Origin: Legionellales bacterium UBA4759
Lineage (GTDB): Bacteria > Pseudomonadota > Gammaproteobacteria > Legionellales > Legionellaceae
Reading direction: 5' to 3'
Assembly: GCA_002403515.1 (NCBI GenBank)
Contig: DHHZ01000011.1
Span: 1-7,737 of the forward strand
DNA: 7,737 nucleotides
Part shown: positions 1 to 5,732 of the stretch, piece by piece
Layout: every line of letters starts with the position of its first letter
How positions within the stretch are numbered: position 1 is the stretch's first letter
Notes under the pieces: model-generated
Database searches by the model: none
The model's input: the letters and a program-made list of their open reading frames with translations, nothing else
What the model was told of the DNA's origin: nothing
Translations under genes and position numbers: made by a program

Positions 1-239
1 CTGGTCAATTGATTTCTTTTCCTTTTTGGTTATTTGTGTACGAAAAACAAGTTTTAAAATGGACCAAAAATAAAATTTATCTCGAGCATGATGGACAAAC
101 CCAAATGCTTGTCGAAGGTTTGGAAGGTTTAAAAATTTCTTCTGATTTTGATTGGGTTGAATTAAGTATTGAGCATCCCAAGTTTTTAAAGAGATATCCC
201 TTATGTCAAAATTTCAAAAAGGATTTGGATTGGTCGTAG
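1..239 (+). CDS. C-terminal part of a PilW-like minor pilin (partial)
   Basis: The reading frame is open from the left window edge (first full codon at base 3) and ends at a TAG at 237-239, so this is the 3' end of a gene starting outside the window. A TTG at 9 is a possible start codon, but nothing marks it as the real one. The visible 78 or so residues include a segment that reads 'IYLEHDGQTQMLVEGLEGL', followed by a beta-like stretch ('WVELSIEHP'). PilW- and GspJ-type minor pilins typically end with a similar 'L-x-x-x-G-x-x-L-VEGVE-x-L' segment and a final beta strand. The following gene overlaps it by 37 bp and has a prepilin-like N-terminus, which supports a minor pilin operon. The diagnostic N-terminal prepilin peptide is outside the window, so the family call is inference from a short C-terminal pattern. 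Confidence 0.45.
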   Translation, partial: GQLISFPFWLFVYEKQVLKWTKNKIYLEHDGQTQMLVEGLEGLKISSDFDWVELSIEHPKFLKRYPLCQNFKKDLDWS

Positions 240-559
240 TGATGGTTTTTATCACCATGGCAAATTTATTGATGTTTAAAAATGCCAATCATCTGAAGGC
301 CTTATATAGCGCCTGGGTGCAATGGCGAAAACCAAAAAATACTTTTCAAGAGCACCTGGCTCAATGGACTTTGCTTCAAAAAGAGCCTTGTTTATTGTTG
401 TGTCAAAAAAAATGTTTGAGTAGTGAATTATGGAAAGGGGAGTATGAAGCTTGGGTGGTTTATCGTCTTCAAGCGCTAAAAAAAAATGAATGTTTACAAA
501 AAAATCCCTTAAAAGTTTATCATCCATACGTTTCATGGCGCTTTGCTCATAATGTATGA
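203..559 (+). CDS. small prepilin-like protein, PilX/GspK-like
   Basis: This 118-residue protein starts with a short basic leader (MSKFQKG) followed by a hydrophobic helix beginning FGLVVVMVFITM, roughly residues 8-26. That is the layout of a class III prepilin signal, where the prepilin peptidase would cut after Gly7. The glutamate usually found at position +5 of the mature protein is a valine here. That substitution is normal for the PilX/GspK group of minor pilins but not for major pilins. The rest is short, basic and aromatic, with four cysteines in the second half (about residues 54-88) that could form disulfides. At 118 residues it is shorter than typical PilX proteins. The ATG at 203 is preceded by AGAGA at 190-194 with a good spacing of 8 nt, and the gene overlaps the end of the upstream PilW-like gene, suggesting translational coupling. 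The role in a type IV pilus tip or related secretion machinery is inferred. I am more certain that it is a real gene than of its family. Confidence 0.5.
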   Translation: MSKFQKGFGLVVVMVFITMANLLMFKNANHLKALYSAWVQWRKPKNTFQEHLAQWTLLQKEPCLLLCQKKCLSSELWKGEYEAWVVYRLQALKKNECLQKNPLKVYHPYVSWRFAHNV

Positions 560-560
560 T
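532..560 (+). promoter_or_regulatory. possible sigma70 promoter for the transporter gene
   Basis: A TTCATG box at 532-537 and a TATGAT box at 555-560 are separated by 17 bp. They would start transcription near 567, about 25 nt before the transporter start codon. The -10 box lies at the 3' end of the pilin-like gene and inside an inverted repeat (551-570). In AT-rich DNA such matches arise easily, so this is tentative. Confidence 0.25.
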
Positions 561-570
561 AAAATACATT
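551..570. repeat. perfect 7-bp inverted repeat, AATGTAT-N6-ATACATT
   Basis: The arms at 551-557 and 564-570 are perfectly complementary and separated by GATAAA. A short T-rich run follows. The repeat overlaps the stop codon of the pilin-like gene and lies 22 bp before the transporter start. The stem has only one G-C pair per arm, so it would be a weak terminator. Its position over a candidate -10 box fits an operator equally well. Chance is also possible in such AT-rich sequence. Confidence 0.4.
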
Positions 571-592
571 TTTGATTTAAATGAAATAACAT

Positions 593-1828
593 ATGCAAAT
601 GCATTTTAATAACCCAGCATTCAAAAAATTGATGGTTTATCTTTTAATGATATTGCTTGGTATCATCGCAGGCTTTGATAAATTACCCTATTTAAAAAGT
701 ATCGGCTTATTTGTTGGGGAAGTATTTGTATCTTGTTTTAAGTTAATTTCATTGCCGATCATATTTTTATCCTTAATTGTGACTTTTATTAATTACAAAG
801 CCAATGGCATGATGAGTCAGTTATGGAAAAATACTTTAAAATATACGCTCAGTACCACCTATGGTGCGGCTTTAGTCAGTTGCTTTTTGTATTTGATGAT
901 TAAACCACGCAATATGGTGGTTGAAAGTTTAGACAACTCTTTTGCAATTCTTACTCAGCCTTCAAGTTATATGGATTATATCAAACACCTAATTCCCACT
1001 AACTTTTTACAACCCTTTTTAGAAAATCAAGTACTCACCGTCTTGATTTTGGCGGTCTTGGTGGGTATGGCTCTCAAACAAATTCCAGATCAAACCGTAC
1101 GTAAAACGGTATCCGATGTTTTTAAAGGTTTTCATGGCATATTTATGGTTTTAACCAAATGGTTGCTTCGTTTTATTCCGCTGGGGTTATTTGGTTTTAT
1201 CACAACCAGTATTGAGTCGATGCACTCTAAGCATTCATTCTTAGGCTTGGGAGAATATTTGGCAGTGATAGTTTTGGCCAATATTGTACAAGGGTTTGTG
1301 GTTTTACCCCTTTGGTTGCGTTACCAAGGCCTTCAACCTTGGTCGATGATGAAATCATTAATGAGGCCTTTATCGGTTGCGTTTTTTTCTAAATCATCAG
1401 TAGGAACCTTGCCACTGACCATGGATACTGTTGAAGAACGATTAAACATTTCACCTGAAGTCAGTCGATTTGTATTACCACTTTGCACGAGTGTGAATAT
1501 GAATGGATGTGCGGCATTTATTTTTACAACTGTCATTTACATGATGCAAAATGCCCAGATGGATTTAACCCCCATGACTTTTTTAACTTGGACAGTGATT
1601 GCCACCATTGCTGCAATTGGTAATGCGGGTGTGCCCATGGGATGTTTCTTTTTAAGTATTAGTTTATTGGTTTCTATGAATGTTCCAATAACCTTATTGG
1701 GGATTATTCTGCCTTTTTATTCGATTATCGACATGGTAGAGACAGCTTTAAATGTTTGGTCAGATTGCTGTGTGGTGAGCGTGGTCAATCAACAATTGTG
1801 TGATCAACCACAAGAATTGCTCACTTAG
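593..1828 (+). CDS. DAACS-family cation:amino acid/dicarboxylate symporter, divergent binding site
   Basis: This 411-residue inner-membrane protein has the length and hydrophobic pattern of the dicarboxylate/amino acid:cation symporter (GltP/DctA) family, whose fold has eight membrane helices and two re-entrant hairpins. Family landmarks are visible in order: an 'IPTN' segment (134-137), the serine-rich hairpin 1 SKSSVGTLP (266-274), the unwound TM7 motif as NMNGCA (302-307, normally NMDGTA), hairpin 2 GNAGVPMG (343-350) and TM8 DMVETALNVWSD (380-391). Aligned by eye with the archaeal homologue GltPh, the Asp, Thr, Asn and Asp of TM8 are kept. The arginine that grips the substrate side-chain carboxylate is Glu383 instead. 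This argues against glutamate, aspartate or C4-dicarboxylates as substrate; a neutral or basic amino acid is more plausible, but this is inference. The ATG at 593 has no clear Shine-Dalgarno, and a second in-frame ATG at 599 is an alternative. It stops 4 bp short of the convergent dapE gene. Confidence 0.85.
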   Translation: MQMHFNNPAFKKLMVYLLMILLGIIAGFDKLPYLKSIGLFVGEVFVSCFKLISLPIIFLSLIVTFINYKANGMMSQLWKNTLKYTLSTTYGAALVSCFLYLMIKPRNMVVESLDNSFAILTQPSSYMDYIKHLIPTNFLQPFLENQVLTVLILAVLVGMALKQIPDQTVRKTVSDVFKGFHGIFMVLTKWLLRFIPLGLFGFITTSIESMHSKHSFLGLGEYLAVIVLANIVQGFVVLPLWLRYQGLQPWSMMKSLMRPLSVAFFSKSSVGTLPLTMDTVEERLNISPEVSRFVLPLCTSVNMNGCAAFIFTTVIYMMQNAQMDLTPMTFLTWTVIATIAAIGNAGVPMGCFFLSISLLVSMNVPITLLGIILPFYSIIDMVETALNVWSDCCVVSVVNQQLCDQPQELLT

Positions 1829-1832
1829 TGCT

Positions 1833-2963
1833 TTAAACCCTCTTGATGATGTCTGCATAAATATCAGTCAGTAGTATGACATCATGAATTCTAATGTTTT
1901 CATTGACTTGATGGATACTGTAATTGGGTAATCCCAGTTCTACGACCGGAATACCATATGGTGCAATAAAACGACCATCGGAAGTACCGCCACTGGTGGA
2001 CAGTTTAGCAAGTCTTTCGGTGTGCTTTTCAATGCTTAATTGACAAAGATTAATTAAAAACTCCGATTGGGTATAAAAAGGCTCGCCACTGAGTTCCCAA
2101 TGCCAATCGATATTCAAATGGTGGGTTTTGGCTAACTTTTCAATGACTTTTTTAAGATTACCGCTGGTTTGTAATGGATTAAAACGAATGTTGAAATCAA
2201 GCTCTAAAGTCCCAGGAATCACATTTTTGGCTTTGGTGAGATTGTCTAAGCGTGTAATTTGTAAACTAGAGGGTGGGAAATATTCATTGCCCTCATCTAG
2301 GTTCAATTGTGCCAGAACATTCAAAAAGGGCAGCGCTTCATGAATGGCGTTTTTTGCCAAGTGTGGGTAAGCAACATGGCCTTGTTTTCCATGAATGATA
2401 GCAGTACCACATAAAGAGCCTCTTCTGCCAATTTTTATTGAGTCGCCAGTACGAAACTCTGAACTTGGTTCCCCAACAATGCAATAATCAATTTTTTTAC
2501 CTTGCTCATGAAGTTTTTCTAAGACGTAAGGTGTGCCATCATGATACTCTGAGCCTTCTTCAGCACTGGTGAGGAGAATTCCAAAACGAGATTTCAAGGG
2601 GAGGCTATGTTCAACAGCAACAAGCATCGCGGCAATACAAGCTTTCATATCAGCAATACCACGCCCATACCAATGACCTTCCTTTTCAATCAGTTGAAAT
2701 GGCGGACTGTGCCATAATTCATTAGGCCCTGGTTCGACCACATCGGTGTGGCCTGCAAATACTAAAAGAGGCCCCTCTGTACCAATCTCTGCATACAGGT
2801 TAGAGGTGTTGTTTTTAGGGAAGCGTTGGCATTTAAAACCCAAGCCTTCCAAGAAAGATTGAATATAATCCTGACAGCCCGCGTCTTTTGGTGAAATAGA
2901 AGCTAGAGAAATCAAATGATTCAAATGATTTTCAAGTTTGACGAAATAAGGATGTGGGTTCAT
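1833..2963 (-). CDS. dapE: succinyl-diaminopimelate desuccinylase DapE
   Basis: DapE is a cytoplasmic, two-zinc M20-family amidohydrolase that hydrolyses N-succinyl-LL-2,6-diaminopimelate to LL-diaminopimelate and succinate, in the route to lysine and peptidoglycan meso-DAP. The 376-residue length equals the usual size (E. coli about 375). All key motifs are present: GHTDVV with metal ligands His72 and Asp74; GRGIADMK with Asp105; SAEEG with catalytic Glu135 and ligand Glu136; GEP with Glu165; the dimerisation-domain GHVAYPH with His196; SGGTSDGRF at 324-332; and the C-terminal zinc ligand His351 in NYSIHQVNE. The protein therefore looks active. The start ATG is read from 2963 downward, with AGAGGA nine nt upstream. 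That ribosome binding site is embedded in the last codons of dapD, whose stop lies 6 bp before this start, so the pair is probably cotranscribed and translationally coupled. Members of M20 are diverse, but this motif set and the dapD neighbour make the assignment firm. Confidence 0.97.
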   Translation of the reverse strand: MNPHPYFVKLENHLNHLISLASISPKDAGCQDYIQSFLEGLGFKCQRFPKNNTSNLYAEIGTEGPLLVFAGHTDVVEPGPNELWHSPPFQLIEKEGHWYGRGIADMKACIAAMLVAVEHSLPLKSRFGILLTSAEEGSEYHDGTPYVLEKLHEQGKKIDYCIVGEPSSEFRTGDSIKIGRRGSLCGTAIIHGKQGHVAYPHLAKNAIHEALPFLNVLAQLNLDEGNEYFPPSSLQITRLDNLTKAKNVIPGTLELDFNIRFNPLQTSGNLKKVIEKLAKTHHLNIDWHWELSGEPFYTQSEFLINLCQLSIEKHTERLAKLSTSGGTSDGRFIAPYGIPVVELGLPNYSIHQVNENIRIHDVILLTDIYADIIKRV

Positions 2964-2969
2964 TAAATA

Positions 2970-3782
2970 TTATCCTCTTAGCAATTCATTGATGCTGGTT
3001 TTTGCACGTGTTTTATCATCGACTTGTTTGACAATCACAGCACAATAGAGATTACACCCTTGGCTTGGCATAGAGCCTGAAACAACCACAGAACCTCTTG
3101 GGACGCGACCATAGGTGACTTCACCAGTGTCGCGATTGAATATTTTAGTACTTTGGCCAATAAAAACCCCCATGCCAATCACGGAGTTTTCTTCAACAAT
3201 CACGCCTTCAACAATTTCCGAGCGAGCACCGATGAAACAATTGTCTTCAATGATGGTGGGGTTTGCTTGGAGCGGCTCTAATACACCACCAATACCAGCA
3301 CCACCTGACAAATGAACATTTTTTCCGATTTGCGCACAAGAACCCACTGTAGCCCATGTATCAATCAACGTGCCATCATCAACATAAGCACCCACATTGA
3401 CATAAGAGGGCATTAAAATAGTATTTTTTCCAATATAGGCGCCATGTCGAACTTGTGCGTCGGGTACCACACGGATTTTACTCTCTTGGAAATCTTTTGC
3501 AGTCCAATGGCTAAATTTCATAGGAACTTTATCAAAAAAATTGGTGTAGCCTGCGGGAATGATATCCATCGGAAAATAACGAAAAGCAAGTAAAATGGCT
3601 TGTTTCACCCAAGCATGGGTTATCCATTGTCCATCAATTTTTTCACAGACCCTAAGTTTTGCCTGATCTAGGGCATTCAACACTTCTTTTAAGGTATGAA
3701 TTAATTCAGCAGGGGCTTGATCTGGAGAAATTTCAGTTCGTTTTTCAAAATAATAGGCAATCAGTTCTTGAGTTTGCAGCAT
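2970..3782 (-). CDS. dapD: tetrahydrodipicolinate N-succinyltransferase DapD
   Basis: DapD transfers succinyl from succinyl-CoA to L-2-amino-6-oxopimelate (tetrahydrodipicolinate), the committed step of the succinylase branch of diaminopimelate and lysine synthesis, in the cytoplasm as a trimer. The 270-residue length matches the proteobacterial type (about 274). The first 100 or so residues form the helical N-terminal domain, with an RYFPMDIIPAG segment near 68-78. Residues 103-235 carry left-handed beta-helix hexapeptide repeats such as VRHGAYIGKN, GTLIDTWATVGS and IEDNCFIGARSEIVEG. Asp141 and Glu189, the positions I recall as implicated in catalysis in other DapD proteins, are both present. 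The product is intact to a typical C-terminus. The start at 3782 is supported by AGGA seven nt upstream. dapE follows after 6 bp, and a glycosyltransferase gene diverges from it across 85 bp. Identification is very secure. Confidence 0.98.
   Translation of the reverse strand: MLQTQELIAYYFEKRTEISPDQAPAELIHTLKEVLNALDQAKLRVCEKIDGQWITHAWVKQAILLAFRYFPMDIIPAGYTNFFDKVPMKFSHWTAKDFQESKIRVVPDAQVRHGAYIGKNTILMPSYVNVGAYVDDGTLIDTWATVGSCAQIGKNVHLSGGAGIGGVLEPLQANPTIIEDNCFIGARSEIVEGVIVEENSVIGMGVFIGQSTKIFNRDTGEVTYGRVPRGSVVVSGSMPSQGCNLYCAVIVKQVDDKTRAKTSINELLRG
2973..2978 (-). promoter_or_regulatory. dapE ribosome binding site inside the 3' end of dapD
   Basis: Read on the minus strand, AGAGGA lies nine nt before the dapE ATG and overlaps the last Arg and Gly codons of dapD, whose TAA follows at once. 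Ribosomes finishing dapD would clear or reuse this site, which suggests coupled translation of the two enzymes. Confidence 0.7.
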
Positions 3783-3832
3783 GGGTATATCCTATAAAAA
3801 TCTTTATGATTAATTTACAATGAATTTATGAT

Positions 3833-3861
3833 ATTATCCAATCATCTTAGTGTATTGTGAA
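3833..3861 (-). promoter_or_regulatory. candidate sigma70 promoter for dapDE
   Basis: On the minus strand, TTCACA (3856-3861) and GATAAT (3833-3838) are separated by exactly 17 bp. Each box matches the consensus at five of six positions. Transcription would begin near 3826, about 44 nt before the dapD start. The -35 box ends 6 bp before the divergent glycosyltransferase start codon, so transcription of the two operons must share this small region. A much weaker plus-strand pair (TTTATG 3803-3808 and TATGAT 3827-3832, 18-bp spacer) could serve the glycosyltransferase operon. Confidence 0.4.
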
Positions 3862-3867
3862 TGAGAA

Positions 3868-4845
3868 ATGAAAACTTTTAATAACTCAGATGATTCACGT
3901 TTAAGTGTGATTGTTCCAGTGTATAACGAACAGGAAGTGATTACCCAATTTCTTGAGCGTTGTTTAATGGTTTTAAAAAAACATTTCCAATGGTTTGAAA
4001 TAATTTTAGTCGATGACGGCTCCACCGACAAAACCATCGAACATTGTTTACCCTACATCAAAAAGCATTCTGAAATTCGTTTATTGAAGTTTTCTCGTAA
4101 CTACGGACATGAAATTGCCTCGACAGCAGGATTTGACCATGCTTTGGGCAATTATGTGGTGTTAATGGATGCTGATTTACAACATCCACCTGAACTTATT
4201 CCTGAAATGATGTCAAAAGCCAAAGAAGGTTTTGAAGTGGTTGTCGCGCAGCAAAAACAACGTCCTGTTGAATCAAAAATTAGACGCTGGTTTTCGAAAA
4301 TGTACTACAAAGTATCCAAACGCATGACCGGTCTTGAAATCCCTGAAGGGCATGGAAACTTTCGTTTATTATCTAGAACTGCGGTTGAGTCTTTAAAATC
4401 CATGCGTGAAAATAATCGTCATTTGGTGATGTTGTTTGCTTACATGGGGTTTGATACCGCAAGTGTTTATTACGATTGTCCTGCACGTGCTGCTGGTCAA
4501 AGTAAATATAATTTTAAAAAGCTGGTGAATTTGGCCTTGGATTCTATCATTGGATTTTCAGGTAGACCTTTGCGCACCATGGCAAAATTTTCAATTTTTA
4601 TTAGTTTTGTGATGATGTTGTATGCAGGCTTTATTTTAATTGAAAAATTGCTAAGTCCTGAACATTTGATTGATGGTTTAGCCTCGGTGATATTTTTAAT
4701 TGCAGGTTTGTTTTCAATTTTATTTTTATTTTTAGCTGTGATTTCTGAATATATTAGTCGAATATTAATCGAAACTAAAAATCGCCCTTTGTATTATATT
4801 CAACAAGAAATTAGCAATCCAAAACTTGAAACCAATAGGGTTTAA
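3868..4845 (+). CDS. polyprenyl-phosphate glycosyltransferase, ArnC/GtrB/FlmF-like (GT2)
   Basis: This 325-residue protein is a family 2 glycosyltransferase of the type that moves a sugar from a nucleotide donor to undecaprenyl phosphate at the cytoplasmic face of the inner membrane. The catalytic GT-A domain shows VPVYNE (16-21), VDDGSTD (48-54), SRNYGHE (76-82) and the metal-binding MDADLQHPPE (100-109). The acceptor-side signature RAAGQSKY is at 207-214. Two C-terminal membrane helices follow, about 240-262 and 270-292, then an amphipathic tail with the usual E-x-K-x-RP-x-Y pattern. This architecture is that of ArnC, GtrB and FlmF; none of it identifies the sugar. The downstream deacetylase gene starts 3 bp after its stop, and an ArnT-like transferase follows. 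By analogy with FlmF2 of Francisella, an N-acetylhexosamine donor such as UDP-GalNAc is the best guess. The start at 3868 has only a weak GAG-type ribosome site. No in-frame alternative looked better. Confidence 0.9.
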   Translation: MKTFNNSDDSRLSVIVPVYNEQEVITQFLERCLMVLKKHFQWFEIILVDDGSTDKTIEHCLPYIKKHSEIRLLKFSRNYGHEIASTAGFDHALGNYVVLMDADLQHPPELIPEMMSKAKEGFEVVVAQQKQRPVESKIRRWFSKMYYKVSKRMTGLEIPEGHGNFRLLSRTAVESLKSMRENNRHLVMLFAYMGFDTASVYYDCPARAAGQSKYNFKKLVNLALDSIIGFSGRPLRTMAKFSIFISFVMMLYAGFILIEKLLSPEHLIDGLASVIFLIAGLFSILFLFLAVISEYISRILIETKNRPLYYIQQEISNPKLETNRV

Positions 4846-4848
4846 AAC

Positions 4849-5673
4849 ATGGCTTTAAAGAAGTTGATATTGTGCGCAGATGATTTTGGACAAAATGCTA
4901 AAATTTCAGAAGGCATTTTAGAACTTGCACAAAGTGGTCGTTTAAGTGCTGTAAGCTGTATGGTCAATGGTAGCGATTGGCCAGATGATATCGAGGCTTT
5001 AAAAAGTTGCGATGTACAAATTGGCCTACATTTAAATTTCACCCATGGGCAGCCATTGACTTTTGCATGCCAGATGGCTTTAGGGAAAAGCTTCCCGACT
5101 TTAGCTTCATTATTGTTATACCAGTTGGGCATTAAAAAAATAGATCAAACGATTATTTATCAGGAAATTCAAGCTCAAATTCTAAAGTTTAAGGATGATG
5201 TTGGATTTTACCCACATTTTATTGACGGTCATCAACACATCCATCAATTGCCGTTCATATCCAAGGCCTTGATAGAGGCTGTAGAAAGTCTTGATTTTTA
5301 TCCATGGTTTCGCACCACCTACACCGATAAAAATAAACATTGGACACATTTTTTCAATTGGAAACGTTGGGCACTTTATTTCTTAGGCGGCAAAAAATTT
5401 GCAAACCATCTTCATGAAAAACAATACATGTGCAATGCTGATTTTTCAGGCGATTATACGTTTCGAGCTCAAGCAAATTACCCCAAAAGATTTAAAAGTT
5501 TCCTATCCAATTTAGAAAACGAAGGACTTATCATGTGTCATCCTGGAAAAACCTCTAGGGATGAATCAGATACCATCGCCAACATTCGTCCTATCGAATT
5601 GGCTTATCTTCAAAGCGATACGTTTCTTAAAGATTTGGCGCAATATGGATTCATATTAGGTAAACTTCATTGA
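4849..5673 (+). CDS. YdjC/ChbG-family carbohydrate deacetylase, NaxD-like
   Basis: This 274-residue protein has no signal peptide or membrane helix and belongs to the YdjC/ChbG deacetylase superfamily, which removes acetyl from N-acetylated sugars with a divalent metal. The signature motifs are all present: CADDFGQ (9-15) with the Asp pair 11-12; GLHLNFT (59-65) with His61; DGHQHIHQLP (126-135) with His128, His130 and His132; and CHPG (230-233) with His231. The Asp-His-His metal triad and the catalytic residues therefore appear intact. Its start lies 3 bp after the glycosyltransferase stop and uses AGGG at 4837-4840 as ribosome site, so the two are cotranscribed. Sitting between an ArnC-like and an ArnT-like gene, it occupies the place ArnD holds in the aminoarabinose pathway. 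This is the arrangement of NaxD, which deacetylates undecaprenyl-phosphate-GalNAc in Francisella. HpnK of hopanoid synthesis is another relative, but no hopanoid genes are visible. The family is firm; the substrate is inferred. Confidence 0.9.
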   Translation: MALKKLILCADDFGQNAKISEGILELAQSGRLSAVSCMVNGSDWPDDIEALKSCDVQIGLHLNFTHGQPLTFACQMALGKSFPTLASLLLYQLGIKKIDQTIIYQEIQAQILKFKDDVGFYPHFIDGHQHIHQLPFISKALIEAVESLDFYPWFRTTYTDKNKHWTHFFNWKRWALYFLGGKKFANHLHEKQYMCNADFSGDYTFRAQANYPKRFKSFLSNLENEGLIMCHPGKTSRDESDTIANIRPIELAYLQSDTFLKDLAQYGFILGKLH

Positions 5674-5716
5674 TTCTCAAAAATAGATACAGTAGAATTT
5701 GACTTCATTTGATAAA

Positions 5717-5721
5717 GGGAG
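5717..5721 (+). promoter_or_regulatory. ribosome binding site that favours the ATG at 5733
   Basis: GGGAG, within AAAGGGAG, precedes the ATG at 5733 by 11 nt, slightly long but usable. The upstream in-frame TTG at 5709 has no purine-rich site in front of it, and using it would place this sequence inside the gene. The ATG is therefore preferred. Confidence 0.6.
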
Positions 5722-5732
5722 TTTTTATTCCT

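Noticed and set aside
276..569. 97-codon minus-strand frame opposite the pilin-like gene
   Set aside because: It lies fully antisense to a gene with a good ribosome site and prepilin leader, has no ribosome site of its own and no recognisable motif.
1333..1536. 67-codon minus-strand frame within the transporter
   Set aside because: It is antisense to the conserved hairpin 1 and TM7 coding region of the DAACS transporter, a shadow of a constrained gene.
2911..2929. Tandem TCAAATGAT repeat near the dapE start
   Set aside because: It encodes the NHLNHL segment of DapE in frame and has only two copies, so it is coding sequence and not a regulatory repeat.
4842..5132. 96-codon minus-strand frame opposite the deacetylase
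   Set aside because: It is antisense to the catalytic ADDFG and GLHLN motifs, whose codon constraints explain the absence of stops.
4849..5673. Deacetylase as ChbG of chitobiose catabolism or HpnK of hopanoid synthesis
   Set aside because: No chitobiose transport or hydrolase genes and no hopanoid genes are visible. The ArnC-like and ArnT-like neighbours fit a NaxD role better, though the family alone cannot decide.
5674..5732. Possible terminator or separate promoter between the deacetylase and ArnT-like genes
   Set aside because: No stable hairpin with a T-run and no convincing -35/-10 pair was found in the 59 bp, so a shared transcript is simpler.
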